From: Neurospora tetrasperma FGSC 2508
Taxonomy: Eukaryota; Ascomycota; Sordariomycetes; Sordariales; Sordariaceae
Direction: 5' to 3'
Assembly: GCF_000213175.1 (NCBI RefSeq)
Contig: NW_009799102.1
Location: 1,647,515-1,711,514 of the forward strand
Length of the DNA: 64,000 nucleotides
Shown here: in pieces, positions 35,065 through 49,400 of the stretch
Numbering within the stretch: the stretch's first letter is position 1
Layout: every line of letters begins with the position of its first letter
Notes under the pieces: generated by a model
Databases searched by the model: none
Seen by the model: the letters and a program-made list of their open reading frames with translations, nothing else
What the model was told of the DNA's origin: nothing
Made by a program: the position numbers and the translations under genes

Positions 35065-38000
35065 ACTGTTCACCTCACAACCAGATGGCAACACGGCGGT
35101 CCTGGGCAGTTTCCGGACTTGAGGCTCTACTTTTCGCAATTCCACAAGGCTGATGATGGGAGACTAGTGCCCAGCTCGTCGGGGAGGGGCTTTGGTCTTG
35201 AACTAGAAATTGCCATCATCAGCGTCATCATTCGCCAATTTGATGCGACCGCGATCTCGGACGCGCAGAGAAGGGACTGCACTTGCTGAAGCACTGCACA
35301 AGGGAATGATAAGACGGGGCCGCAGCAAGTGAGTCCCATGACAGCAGCGCTTGGATTGATGCGATGCGATCGGCGTGCAAGACGTGCAGTTGCCACTCAC
35401 CCTGTGACCTTGCGGCAGGGAAACCAGGCAAAGCAAATTGCTGGCAAATTGACGCCAAAGTCGACTTGTTGATGAAAGCGTCGAAGGTTTCGACGCAGGC
35501 CGTCGTCGCTTCGGGGTCGGACAGAGGCAGAAAAAGATGGAAGGAAGTAAAGAAGACGACGGGGCGGACGAGGATTGAACGACGGACGGACGGGAAGCGA
35601 GGGGGGGGAGTAAGGAAGCGCTACCGACAGGACAAAACAGGGACAGCCAGGAGTGGATTGAGGGTGGGCGGATGGGCCTAGAGGGAGCTGACGGATTGGC
35701 TACGAATGGATGTGGATGGGTCCGGGTGTGTGTGTGGATGGCGGATGGAATGGGGACGCCCGGGGGGGGGGTGACCGTGGTGGGCTATCGCTATGTATGG
35801 GACTAGGCACACTACGGACCCAACGTTCCCAGAAACCAGAGCGACGGGTATGAGCTGTGTGAAGAAGTGGAAGGGAAGTGGAAGACGGGCCTGCGGAGAC
35901 CGCCTTGGGACTGGTGCTTCCACTTCTATTGGTCGCTTGCCCGCAAACTCGGCGAACGTCTCTGGAACGGCCGTCCACGTATTGTTCCAAGCCTTTGGGG
36001 CGACCACTCGACTGCAGCCAGGACCGTAGCACTGTCACCGTCCAACTCGTACCGCCTGGGTAGGTACCTCTACGCTAGGTATGTACATATGCGGTTGGCA
36101 GGGGACGTGTCTGGGCGTTTTGGAGGGCTGGATCTGAGCTCCCGTCCGGTCCTCCATGTCGTTACTCCCCGTCGTGGGTCGGGTAACGAACTGAACGCTC
36201 TCAGGCAACAAACCGCCGGCCAGACAGTACCTACCTCTAACTTTTCTTTTGTAAAAGCAGAAAGGGAGGATAGAACAGGATAAAGAAAAACAGAAACAGA
36301 AACGATTCCGTGGAGGGGAGGAATGCCTTGGTCCGCGACAAGGGTCCCAGGCACTAAAGAGGGCTAGAGACTTCAGAGTGGGGTCTCTGCGAAATGAGCG
36401 CGGACGGAAAATGTGACAGACGGTTAGACCATGCATGGGAGGTTGCATCAGCAGTGGAGCGCCATGGCTCCCGTCCTGCCCTCTCTGAGCCTAGTCCCCG
36501 TCATCAGTCACCCCCCTTGTCTGCTTCTCCGTCACTCACTCACCTCTCTTGACTTTTTGCTCAAGCGACGGACTCGACGAGACTCCCGCCCGTCTCTCGA
36601 CACTGTAGTGTGCCTAGTGTAGAGTCGGACGGGCGGTTTGTCAACGGTTTGCACTCGAGTGTAACATTCCAAGGTGAGTTGAAGGGATGGGATACACAGG
36701 GCAGTCAGTGGTGACAAGTAAAGTTCTGTCCCATCTGGGCTTAGTGCTGTTTCTCTCGACAACCTTACCTCAACACTCGGAGCGGGAGGGCGCTCGGACG
36801 GTTTTGGTGGCCTCCCTCCCATTGGACCAACTCTTGATCCGGGGTTCAGGTCTGGTCATTCCTGGTCCCCTGGACAACGACTCTGTTGATTCTCCACGAA
36901 CCATTGCTTGTCTGCTGTGGTCTCCATTTTTGCTGTGCAGGAAGCTACTTCCGCGACCCGAAGACCCCATCGCCCCTCTCAGGACATGGAACGAGTCGAG
37001 ACAGTCATGGATGGATCTGTAGACGCAGCTATAAGAGGAACCGTCATAACACCATGATTATTGCCGCAAGACATTTCCATGACACAGAGACCCTCAACTT
37101 CCAGATCCAGTTGCACTAAAAGACGCCCAGCCATAGTGTAGTGTACATGTACACTACATATCAATTCGTGGGCATTCCACTTCCACTTGTAATTTTTGCC
37201 GGGTTTTGCGCTTTTCCGTCTTTCGCCAGCCAGGGAACGTTTATCAAAAGAGGCGGGAGGGCGGAGCACTGGCCCAGTGGCTCTGGCCCGTTGCTTTTAC
37301 AATGTCTGTTGTGGTTCGACAACTTCGGCCGTTTTGTTTCTTGTGTACGACTGTTGCCCGCTGTAACCGACTTCCCGTCCGTCGCCTGCTATGTTCCGTC
37401 GTGTCTTCCTCGCCAGTGCTCATGTCACACGGCCGTCTGCCAAGCGAAGCTAGCTGTCAAAATGAAGAGATTCAGAAGAAGTGCTGTTGAGGATGGGGTC
37501 GCAGACATTCACAAAGGTACGTCAAGGTGGTAACTGAGATTTACCGGTGGATACTGTAAGTGCCGTCCCAGCGCTCCGGGGCGCGGCTGTCTGTGCCACT
37601 GCTATGAACTATTCGGAGCGTCAGCCGCTTGGATTCCATTTACACGATACCATCCAACCATGCCCTGGTTCCCTTTGTTTATTGATTTGGTACAAAAACG
37701 CCTACTTCCACTCGGACTACTGAAATGGAAAGGGCATTTGGTTACGAGCGGAACGGGTGCCGAACTAGTATCTTCCGAGTTCTAGCCTTTGAAGATTTTG
37801 GGAGAAGACCGGGAGAGGTATAAGAGGCTTCTGTAGTGTTTTCATTCCTGGCTATCGTCCCATGACGCTTCAAAATATAGGCCAGTCTCTCTATTTAGAG
37901 GCTAACAAGAGCTCCAGATCTCTCTTGTTTAACCTACGACCGGAGAACTAGACTGATAAACAAACCAGTCTGCTGCACCCGACCGGACCGTGCGCTTCTG

Positions 38001-41000
38001 TCTGAAGGTTGGAGGGTAGGATTGGCGGAGGTGATCTCAAAACCTAACTTCGTATCGATGTTTTGACATGCCACTGGCAACCTTCATATGGAGAAATACT
38101 TTGTAATCCACGTTTGTCACGGGTCATCCCGGTTCGTGACCCAAAACATCGGGATATCCAGCACCACTCACTCGGTTGCTGGATCGGTGGTATCTAGTTC
38201 TCTCTCTGCTGTACCTTTCGGTGCCGGGCTCTTGTCAACTTCGTTTCACAGACGTACATGCATTGGTGCGTTAAAGCAGCGATACACTTTGAAAACCGGA
38301 GTTGGGATCGTCGCATTAACATGGCTATTATTTCTATCGGACTAGTGTGCCACTTTGCACTGTGCTGAGCTTGGGCATGGAGGCATGAAACCCTACTGAC
38401 AGCATCACAAGAACATCAATCGCAGGGCACCTGGCCATGTATGTACGTACATCAATCAACATACCTAAACCCCGCTCGCCGAATCTCCAGCGTCGGTAAT
38501 TCCAGCATGTGTATGTGTCAGATGCCCGGGATATGTAGAAGCAAGGTGAGGCATTGTCATGGCATGCACCGGAAGAGGTGCATCGGGGCTCGTGGGGTAC
38601 ACTGGGCAACGAAACATTAGGTCATTCAGGACAAATCTGGCACGGGAACACCTCGATACAACAAGGTTGGAGAAATTCATTGATACTGCCCGCATGTCAT
38701 TCGTTTCTCCGCTTCTCTTATCTACTGCCTCTACCTAGTCGGCGTGGTAAGTTAGTCGAGGGAAGGAGCATGGCTACAAGTTCAATAGAGTGTCTGCAGC
38801 AACTTAAGAACTCGAGCCATGACTTCCAACAATACGATGCTACTCAGTACTATCTGCCCTCACAAGGCTTTGAAGCAATACCGGATCATCTAACGGGCGG
38901 ACAGGATGGGTGCCTGTCCACCCACCTACGAATCATCTCTACTATGCGTACTGCAGACCACCAAGCCTATGGCTTGAAGCACACGATACCTGCGATACTC
39001 AACGCAGAACGTAAAGGGTGAGCAATCAGTCAAGGAGCCCGGAAGCGTGGTGGTTACTACAGTGCCTTTTGTGTCCTGAACGAGGACTCTTTTGCACCCT
39101 CATCTCACAGTTACGTTTTCTGAAGATCACAGCAAAAAAAGAAAAAAAAAGAAAAAAAAGAACAGGAAAGCAGGTTGATGAAGATGAAACGACTAAAAGT
39201 TTATTCGAAGACGTATTTCAAACAACACTTCCAAGCCGATGGAATTTGCCCTATCCCAGAATGGTATACAAGGTAGGTAACGAAGAATGGATTATCCAGC
39301 AATGGATATAGCGACAACAGTTAACCACCCCATCGTAAACCAAACACGGAAACCGTCTCGGTTGCAAGACAAACGCATGAAGAATTTCTTTCGGCAAGGG
39401 CAACATCCTCACTTTGTTTAAGCATAAACCGTTATTGAGCCGTTACTGTGACGTGGGTTTCTCCTATGATAGATGGTACATCCATTTATACCTAGAGGTA
39501 TCTTTGTTCCTTCAGCCAAGTTAACCCACACACTCATTGACTTGACCAAGGCCCCTTCAAATATGCTTTAAACCTCTCACTGATCGTATCACATCTTGTC
39601 AAGAGACAGTAATCGGTACTACGCTACATTTTTCGGGCGTCTTGTGATTCGCAGGGGCAGAACGACACAGGAAAGAAACAGGACGGTCAACCCATTGCAA
39701 TTCCAGCCTCAAGTCGTGGCTTGCATCCGACCACGAGTTTGTCGTCCCGAGGACCCGAAGGAGAGGAAGCTTGTTAAGCAAGGGACGTGGTGCTAGAGTT
39801 CACGGTATTGGGCATCTTGTTCGGATTCACTACATAGATGTACATACTTCTCCAGAGCAGGTAAAGTGCAAGTCAACAGAACCAGTGATGATAATGAAGT
39901 CACTAAGACGCTCTCTAACCATCGTCCACTTTGTAGGCTACACGTCTTGTTCCGGCCGTTAGGTGTCACCACACCAACTAATGGAAGTTAAAATTTCAAG
40001 CGCAACAAATGCTGCAAGCAAAGAAACAAAGTCACAGCTTATTGACCGCAACCAAAGGCCCAAATACATACATGCCCTAACGGCACACCTTCTCGCTAAC
40101 TCTAGCTGCCAACACGGAATCACCCATCCCCCTCTACCCAATCCTGAGAACAAATCCACTTACCGCGGACTCTCGGATACGGATAACTACATTAAAAGAC
40201 GGTACATACATACCTCTACTCAACTACCTTAGCGCCCACATACTAGTCCTAGAGGTACAATCCCATCACCATACCCAAGTGTTCCGTCTATCTTCATGTC
40301 ATGTAAGACAAACTGTGCAGTCGGCCACACTCTCCCCGCCGGCAGCGGCGGAGGTTGGCCGTCTGGAGTTTGTCCACGTGTGTCTATCCGTGTGTGTGTT
40401 GGCACTGTAAGGGAAGATAAGTAGGTACCTACATCCTACCTATAAATTGCAGGTACAATGTAGGAAGCTGTTTGCTCTTGACCTTTGTGGGCTACTAGAC
40501 CCTGCCTGAGCTTTGGGCAATCTATAGAAAACAGGGTAGACGTGGGTGGGTGCGTGGGTACATGCATGGCTTGTCGGCATCACCGGTGGGTCACTTAAAA
40601 TGCTTGAGCAGAGAGTGAGAAGAGAGAATAGGTAGTCAAAGCTGCGTACGGGGATATAGGCTGCGGCGAGGTTGAATGATCGGACGGGAACTAGGTCGTT
40701 GATGGCTTCCATATGGGAACCCGGAGGATCTAGATTCTTGTCATTTTCTTGTCTACCTACCGTCCCCCTTTTCTCATCCTCACGCAGTCATCAGAATCGC
40801 ATCTCAGTTGCTTTTTCTCGCTTTTTGGAGCCAGACATAGAGCTCCACTCACGATTTCTACAGGCATAAACAAGGACATCAGAAGATCAACGAGACCACG
40901 GCGTAGTATTCAACATATCATAACAAACCCCTCCCCAACATATGACTCCATCAGACATCCATAACAACTTCTAGGGGTACCCTCCGACTACCCTTCGTCA

Positions 41001-42057
41001 ACCTTGACCCAAAAGAATCATATAGCTCTTCATTCACTCATCAAGCCACTCCCGCTCTGATGGTATAGCATTCTTTCAGCCGAGGTACGTTGTCTATTTC
41101 TGTTACCTAGGCGGCAGATAACGTAGCATTACACCCATGGGTATGCATGTTGTGCGACGATTGCGGGTTGGTGGAGGTGTTTGGGTACTGAGGAGAAAGT
41201 CGTTCAGCGTTCTTCTCGCTGCCTCGTCTCTCCTATGTAAAGTCCCTGCTGGTGAGAAAGGTAGAGAGATGTTAGCTGTGAGCTGCAAAAAAACAGACTC
41301 AAGGGTGGCATCACCCTGTGTACTCTACCCATCATGTAGACAAACGCATCAAAGTTCTTATCTGACTTGCCTGCCTGCTACCTTGTACTTGTCTTTCCTA
41401 CTCATTCTATACCTGTTTGCACCTCCTCATCTCTGTCATACCTTACGGCATCCGCATCATGAACTTGGAAGATCTGTAGCGCAAGTGTAGACGTAGCGAA
41501 GCCGCCTAAGCTACGTCTCCCAAGCTCCCAGCGCGTCTCTAGAGCTTTCTGTCTCCCCGTTGGCCCAATAAGTTTTCTTTCAAACGAATCATGTTATTAG
41601 ATATTTGACAGAGTTGTCTATAGCATGGAATACCTCCCCCATCTGCTCCATTATACCCGACATTAACAGCCACCCCACCATGCGTCTCAATTCCGTAGTG
41701 ATATCGACTGATTCCATTCACCTCATCCTTCCTCCACCGGAGCCAATTGACCGCCTTTTCGTGGTATATCCATCCCAAATCATGACCTCTATCGTCCTTC
41801 ATCAAAATCCCAAGCAAAAACACAAAAACGAGCGGATGTAGTGTATCGTTGTGCACTGTAACCAAACGTAAACTGTAACCGGACATTAAAAGAAGCACAT
41901 TGGCGTGTCGTCGTAAGAAGTCGTGTACATATGTCTCCCATTCCTAGGTGCTCAACCATTCAAGGATAAGCAGGCTGGAAGAGGCTCATCATAAGTTGTG
42001 CGGCCAGACCGTACACCTAAATGGGTCATATCATGACCCTGCGAAGTAGTGCGTTGC
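35065..42057. other. 7-kb gene-poor stretch upstream of VE-1
   Basis: This is the largest gene-free stretch: the VE-1 upstream side and opsin-related 3' side. About 35065-36050 is GC-rich with a G-run (35762-35771), probably leader or promoter DNA. No frame over about 155 residues occurs and none resembles a family. The best small candidate is ATG 38771 (84 codons), without supporting signals. A/AG-rich runs occur near 39131-39165. TAGAGGTACC-type motifs lie at 36063 and 40250. A non-coding transcript cannot be excluded. Confidence 0.45.
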
Positions 42058-43004
42058 TTAAACGGCAGGAGCAGCAGTGTGAGGGTCAGTCACGCCGGAA
42101 TGGTGGTCGGTGGTGGCATGCTTCTCGGGATAAGTACCGGTGATGGGGACGCGGCCGTACTGAGTGAAGGCAATATTGAGGCGACTGTAGTCCCAGCGGC
42201 GGCTGAGGACGACAAAGGCGTAGCTGAGAGTGGTGATGAAAAGGACGTCGAGAATGCCGAAGAAGATCATGCTCTTGGTGACACCAATGACATTGCCGCC
42301 GTCAGAGACACCCCAGGCAATGGGATAGAGGAGCCACAAGAGGTTGGTCCAGCCAGAGAGCATCGTGTAATCGCGGTTGATACCAACACGGTTAGCCGAG
42401 CTGCGGGCGCGGAACAGGGTCTCAAAAGCGAGGAAGACGTGGGCAAGAGCGGCAAAGGCAAAGAAACCCCACTTGTAGTTGGAAGGAACATAGGCGGCGA
42501 CGAGGTAACCGATGACCCAGATCCAAGAGAGGAAGATGTTGAAAACGATGGTAGCCCAAGAGACGCCGGAGAGGATGCCCATGGCGAGGATAGCCGCTGG
42601 GAAAGAGACGACCCATAGAACATACTTGGCCCAGAAGATCTGACGGGTAGGGCCATGTTGACGAACCTGGTTCCTTTGGCTGACCACATCCCAGGCGAGG
42701 TTAGCCGCCATAGCAAAGTAGGCGAAGGTAGCCACCAGGTTGGTGACAATCCAGATGTAATGCCACAGGCGTTCACCGCGACTGGCCTTAAATTTGAGAG
42801 CAAATAGGACGAGCTATTTTGGGAAAAAAAACAAGTCAGCACAGGAACATGATCAGGAAGGTCCTATGAGATGAGACTTACTGTATTAAATGCAAAGAGG
42901 GCAGTAGCAGCCCAAAGCCAATCCGAACCGTGCACACTCAGATGCTGGCCCTGAGGAGCGGGATGGACGTTCAAGACGTCGTTGCGTGGGAGTAAAATCG
43001 CCAT
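42058..43004 (-). CDS. orp-1: opsin-related seven-helix membrane protein (ORP-1/YRO2/HSP30 type), no retinal lysine
   Basis: Exons 43004-42882 and 42813-42058 are joined by a 68-nt intron (GTAAGT...AAATAG, phase 0), giving 292 residues. Seven hydrophobic helices match the microbial rhodopsin fold. Aligned by eye to bacteriorhodopsin, helix G reads GILDVLFI: the Asp of the Schiff-base counterion pair is kept (Asp230) but the retinal lysine position is Ile234. In helix C the proton-acceptor and donor aspartates are Leu107 and Ala118 (KYVLWVVSFPAAILA). The protein is therefore not expected to bind retinal or pump protons. It belongs with fungal opsin-related proteins, heat-shock and stress-induced membrane proteins of plasma membrane or ER. 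Function of the family is largely unknown. The short hydrophilic tail is His/Thr-rich. Confidence 0.9.
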
Positions 43005-46000
43005 TGTGGTTCCGATGATCCGGGTCACTTAGGTATAACGGTTGCTGATGCTATGTCGTACACTAGACGGGAGTGAAAGAACTCGTCGATTTCCTCGTTG
43101 CCCAGTAAAAGGATGGCCAAAGTTGGTGAGAAGTGTATGCTTCGTTGAAGTGTTGTACGAACTCTGTTGTTGCTGATGCTCTGGTGATGGACTGAGAGGT
43201 ATTGGGTTGGGTGTAGGCAAGACTGGAATTTTATAGATGCAGGCTGGAGAGATGTGTGCTTTCTGGTCTGGTCTCTCTTGAATGTTTGAATGACATTTGC
43301 TTGCAGGGCCCGGAGATAACATTAGTCACATCACTTGGTTTGTGAAGGCTTGATCAGAAAGTTCTCGAAACCCGAGTTTTCCGGCGTCATTGTCCCGTCA
43401 ACGCGAAGGGACGAAGGAGGAACGACAGCAGCCGTGCCGGCGCACCGAGCTTCTATGGTAGTATAGGGTAGTAACTCTAGAGTGGTAGTCAGGTACGTGA
43501 CTGCGAAAGGAAGACGTACCGGTACCTGCAACCAAACAAGGGTGGTGAAGACAACAGCCGATCCACCTATGACCGAGTCTGGACAAGGAGGACCAGATAA
43601 GCTTCAAGCTCCTTGACCTCCCAACAGCAAATCCACTCCATGAGCCGTCCAACATATGTACGCTGGCCGCGACACTAGTTCGCTTGTCCCGCCGATTGGC
43701 TTGTCGAGCTGTGTCGATCTACCCCCGTATACAGTACAGAGGTAGCTTTGCTCAGCTAACATTGTTTGGCACGTCTAGGTGTTGAAAGAGATGGGAGTGG
43801 TGACGGAATGATACAGCAAAGCCGGACTATCTGCTCCGCAGAACACACACATTTTCTCTTCTTATTCTTCGTTGCATTGTATAACCAGACTTGTCCGTGT
43901 GTGCCCTCAGCTTGCTTGCGCCTTGGCTTTGCGTAGGTACCTGAAGTAGGGTTTTCCCTTCCCAACGTTGTTTTGTTGTCAACGACGATGACGGACTGGT
44001 ACGATAATTGCGTTTCCTTGCATGACAAAAGGGAAGGATGGCTTCAAGGGCTTGTCTTGGCATACGGCATTTTTAGTGTAACTGACTGATTGATGGCCAG
44101 CCCTTCAAAATCCGCTGTCCTGGCCTGTTGGAGTCACTTGGTGACATGGGCATATTCGGAGCGTGGTCGGGGCAGGAGGAGCTCGTGATTGTCGGCCGTC
44201 ATGGTACAACTCGGACAAGGATCGTGACAGCCTTTACGTACCTTCCTTGTTGTCCTGAGGACTCAAATTGGGCCGGAGACGTCGGTTGATGTTGTTGTTG
44301 CTACTGCCCGGTCAAGCGAGCTTCAAATCAAACTCCCGCGGCTTCCGTGTCGTTTCGCACTCAACCTACCCTGGCGCCCTTCGTCTATCGGACGCCTGCA
44401 GTGTTGAATCACCATGATGGATGCAACGTTCGAAGTGTGAGGGAAAGTGGTAATCGTCGACCGGTCGGCGGGTGGCTGCCGCAAGTTACCCAAATGCCGG
44501 CAGACATTAGTGTCATATCAACGTTGCCGTCATGTCCAAAAGCATTCGAACCAGACGACAGTGAGGTGAGGTGACGTCCTGCGTTCAGGGCACACCCTCC
44601 CGCATAGGAAGTGTGTCAGTCGACACGGCCAGGCATCGCATCGGAAAGGTCGGAATCACAGCGTCCTATCAACCCATCATGAGGGTCAAAACATGACCCA
44701 ATACCTGCAGGACGAAAATGTTGAGTAAATGGAACGAACACTAACTTGGAGGTTGACGGATCTTGCAAGATCACGCGATATTGCCAACGTGATTTCAAAT
44801 CCAGCTTCTAAGAGCCGAAAGTTCCATTCCATAAAGACAAGACATCTTTGACACCCATGCCCATCTTCGGATCGCGAAAACCACGAGGGGTCAATGTTCT
44901 AATATTTCCATTTCACGATCATGGAAACAATCTAATGTAAAGTGTAAGAAGGAAAGGATGATGCCCTCCTCACCGATAGGGCCATGTTAGCATGCCCCAA
45001 CATTCCCCCGGGCGGATGGAATGGAAAGAAAGTTCCACAGTCAGTGGACTCCGGATTTGCAAGGTTCCAAGGCGAACCCTTGCCGAGGACAAGATTTTCA
45101 GCCCTGCGCGCCGAGCCGCAGGCACCGCACTCCATTCGACCCGAACGGCCCCGGTTTTTTGTCATCACCCCACCGAAGGAAGTGCCGAACGTCACTTCAT
45201 CCCCACTTTTTACGTCGAAGAATCCACACTTCCAGCACCTTCTGGTCTTTGTTCAACGTCTGATGGATGGCTTCTCGCGTCTTCGGACCGAGCATGCCTC
45301 TACCATGGTCCAGTCTACAAACGAAAAGTATTTCAGTCGCCCATTTCAAGCCCAAAAATTCCAAAGGCAAAATCAAAAGAGACAAGAAGAGCAATCTAAT
45401 GGCTGACGTCATATAAAGTGGAAGGGAGTATAAGAGCCAACGATACTTGCGTACATAGTCGGGTTGGCCTCAGAGGTAACTCGAGGTTCTTGCTCGAAGT
45501 AATATCGAGAGCGGACGGTATGATATCGTTACACCCGACTCAATCGCCCGGGCCATGCACCTAACGGATCTGCGTCTAGCTCCCTATATTACGTGGATGT
45601 CACTCTGACGGCACGTTGTAACATGTATCACACCTTCGATAACATCAAGAACGGTCTTCACCCCCTTCCTCGAAACTCTTGGAGCCCTTGAAGCATCATC
45701 AGTGCCAGTGATCAAAGAAATAGGTTGCCCGCCAACCTTGTTCAAACACTCTCTGTTCCATCATTCGTGTTACCATGTCGGATATGGTACAGGACGTAAT
45801 TGCTGAGCTAGGTTTTCGAGGCTTGCGTCGTTGACGTAGCTTTACGCATGCGGTATCCCGAAAACAAACAAACAATCAAGAAACAAGAGGAAAAATGAAA
45901 AGGAGGGCGCGTAGATGGTGGGGGTGGGGGGATGTGCTGTTGACATGGTCCGAGACCATTCATCTCGATGGTCATAAGGACGTGGTTCTAGTTTGTTCGA

Positions 46001-46463
46001 TTTTGATGCTAATGTTACCAGATGGGACTTTGTTCGAAGCTTGCCTATTCACCTAGCTGAAGAAATAGTGTTGCGAGGTAAACCGACGAGTCTCCGAATA
46101 ACTTCCTGGCATTCACACTTCAGGAGAGCAGAAGTAATCAAGAAACTCTGCACCTGTTTTGTAGTATGAACAAAACCATTCCCACTGTTATCTAAGTTGA
46201 CTCTGAAAGATGCTATCAAGCACTGCTTGCACTCCGCTTATGCATAAACCACCCTGCTGTCTTGTCTCCCTCAACTTCCCGGGGCGTTCATCTACTTTCA
46301 CTAATACCGTGACCAGAAGCCCACGGGCGGCTCTTACATGTATTTTCAGGACTGTAATACCCCCCAAACTGATTGACTAGGTCGCCCAATTACCCGAAGA
46401 GCTCGAATTCGTTGCCTGTGGTAGTTCGCGCCATAGTTTTTGCAACCGTTGGGTGTCTTGCGC
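43005..46463. other. spacer between opsin-related gene and GID5
   Basis: This 3.5-kb stretch is the promoter side of the opsin-related gene and the 3' side of GID5. It contains only short ORFs. The longest, about 140 residues at 44984-45406 (+), is open in overlapping frames and shows no family features. No gene supported. Confidence 0.45.
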
Positions 46464-49400
46464 CTAGTAATCTACCCGGCCGTGAGGTACTTGGGGCCCC
46501 TCACACGCTTCCCCCTTGATGCTAGAAGCCGCCTCCTTGGCACGCTCCCTGACATCCAGCTCAGCATCATTCCGCTCCAGGCCTTCGAGCTTTTGCAGGA
46601 ACCCTAGCTTCTCAAGTTCAAACACCCGCAGATCCCTGCCCCGCCTGTCCTCCGTACCGTCGCACCATACCAGGTTCTTGAGCAGATGACACAATGACCG
46701 CCGCACATCCACGTCCTTGTTGTTGAAATGGCCGGCCAACAGCTTGAGCAGCTCCTCTTGGGCGATCACGAGTTGTCTGTGTCGAGGAACTCCCGCCGCG
46801 ATGTGTGTCAAAAAGTAGATGACCGCTACGATGATTTTGGATTGCGGGTACAGTACACGTGAGTCGATGCTGACATTGCGGCCTGATGCTCCCGACCCTG
46901 CTCCACCACCAGGCGTCCCCGAGCTGGAAGACTGGCGCCTGGCAAACGGACGGAGAATCTTGACCCGAAGCTTGGACGCCAATATATCGAAGAGGCGGTC
47001 TTGGCCTAGCTCGCTGAAGAGGTAGTCAATCATTTCCGCCTGGGCCGGTTGCTGAGGGATGGCGATGAGATTGCGAATAAAGTCGAGACCTTGTTCCTGG
47101 ATCGCGAGATCGGCTTCACGCGCCTTTCGAACTTCATCAAATTCTCTTTCACGTAATGCCCTGAGCATACCATCGGCAACACGCATGCGCGTCGAATCGA
47201 AGCCAGGTCCCTTCCGGTGTATGGCTTGCCACTGCCATACGTCGTCAGTTGCTTCGGCGTAGCCGTCATCCGTATCCATCACTTCATCTTCATCCGCGTC
47301 TGTTAAAGGTCGACGTTCACCCATAATTCGGGCATGTAGTGCTTCGTCTTCCGTATCGTCGCATATCAATTGAATAAGCCACCCCGGCCCGAGTTCTTCC
47401 AGGCACTTTTTTTTGGTATCTCTGTCCGTCATGTGAACGAGATGCTTGAGTGCCCACAAGGCATTGAGCCTCAGTCCCGCATTGTCAGATCTGGCGTATA
47501 GACAGAGCACGCCGATGACTCCAGCTTTAATCAGAGGCTAACTTATTGTTAGTAGACTGTTAAAACCGGAGAAAGGGGGGAAAATGGAAAATCAAGTTTT
47601 CAAATAAACCACTTACATCACGCATAGGGCTGCTCTCGGTCAGCAGATTACAGATCACGCTGCAGGCTGCAATCTTAACATCGATATCCACGTGTTTCAA
47701 GAGCTTGAAAATGGGCATAGCGACACAGTTGTCGTCCAGGACTGTTCGAAGATTGCTGACCGATCGTGCGAGTGTTCTTACAGCGTGACATGCCGCGATC
47801 AATACCGAAGTTGGGTTTTGCCCATAGGGAGAATGACCAGCGGGATGCATAGGAACGGTACCATCCTCCTCCGTTTTTGGCTTCTCCTTGGGCGGCGTCG
47901 GTTTCTGTGGCGTTTCGGAAAGTGACTCTGCAACACTTGGTAGTATGTCTTGCTCAACTATTTCTTTTCTGAACTCTTCCTTGAATGTGGCCAGGGATGT
48001 TATGAGTTTAAGTGAGCTCTCTCTCATCCTGATTTTGTGCGCACACAATGGGACTTGACCCGGTGGCCCAAGCTGACATGTCGAAAATTTATCATCTCCA
48101 GTGTCCTGTCTCTCTTCAGGATTCGGCGTCCAAGGCCTAGGGGGCGATGGGATTGCCGTGGGCTCATATGAATCCTTCAACAGCTTGCACGCCAGCTTCA
48201 GGGCTCCGCTATCACGCGTAACTTGCTGCAGGAACACGCTGTCCGCAATAAGCCGGGCTAAGACAGCTGGTGTCCGCTCCAAGATGACCCATGCCATAGC
48301 AGTCTCCGAATCGACAAAAATGGCATCTAGGCTCTTGCCTCTCTCTCTTTCGTAGTCCTTTAGTAAACGGCAAAGAACCGGAACGACAAGGACGCTGAGG
48401 GAAAATTCTCGGTCTGGGCTCGTGAAGCCACCCTTAAATAACGATGCAAGTACGGATGCAGCCATGACCTTCTCATGATCGTTAGTGCCAGATCGCATGA
48501 GGTGGATCAACCATGGTATTAGCGGGCTCTCTGGTTCTTCGGTATCGCCACCACCAACAAGCCATTCCCGATCCTCTGTCGTAAACCTCGCTGTAGCCCG
48601 GCCGTGTTTTGCAGGCGTCTCCAGTGACCTCCCCGTAGACGGGAATGATGGGTGATGTTGGGACAAGAGAAATCGCGGCGTCGTAACTGGAACAGCCGGA
48701 AGTAGGTAGTCGAGAGCAGAGCGATCGACTGGCCGACCGTGAGTAAGGCCGCTTTTCTTAAGCAGTTCCCATGTACGATAGATTTGAGAGTTTCTTTCGC
48801 CGATCTCACTACTGGTTAGTACTGCCATGATCGCCGGCGAACAAAGCAGCAGACCCGTTCGGAAACGGGAGTCTGCTATTAAAACAGATATCGCTTCCAA
48901 AATAAGGGCCAGACTTAGTCCTCGAGGAGCAGGCTGTGGTATTACAGCAGCCAAGCCCTCCCTCTCCAGCGTGTCCAGGGTAAACGGCAGGACCTCTCCT
49001 CGGGCAACCACGAAGCTGGCAAGCAGGGTAGCCAGGGCATCCAGGACCCCGGCGTCGGCAAGCATATCTTGATACCGCGGTTCCTTGCACAACCGACTTA
49101 TCAGACTCGCAACCAGGCATTTCTGCTCTTGTATTATGCTAGAGGCAGACTCTGCATCGAGGATGGCGCACAAGGACTCGATGTAGCGAGGTACAAACAG
49201 AGCTTTTGCCAGTGCAGCCGTAGCCTCTATACTTGTTCTTGACGAGAGACTGGCAGCCTCTGTCATGTCGCTCAGAGCACGCAGAGAGGTCAAGACAAGC
49301 TGTGCGGGGTTCTTGTGCGGGCAAATATATGTCAAAATAACAGGAACAGCTCCGACGGCATTCAGAGGGGTAAGAAACGAAGGACCACCTGTAACAACTC

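Noticed and set aside
38771-39021. 84-codon frame starting MATSSIECLQQL
   Set aside because: Composition is plausible but there is no family likeness, neighbouring exon or other support; kept only as a possible small ORF.
44984-45406. 140-residue plus-strand frame between the opsin-related gene and GID5
   Set aside because: All three plus-strand frames are open here and none has a recognisable domain, so it looks like chance.
45440-45600. Segment with TAGTCGGGTTGG reminiscent of dispersed fungal 5S rRNA
   Set aside because: Only a short word matches; the rest of the 5S sequence and its internal control region are absent.
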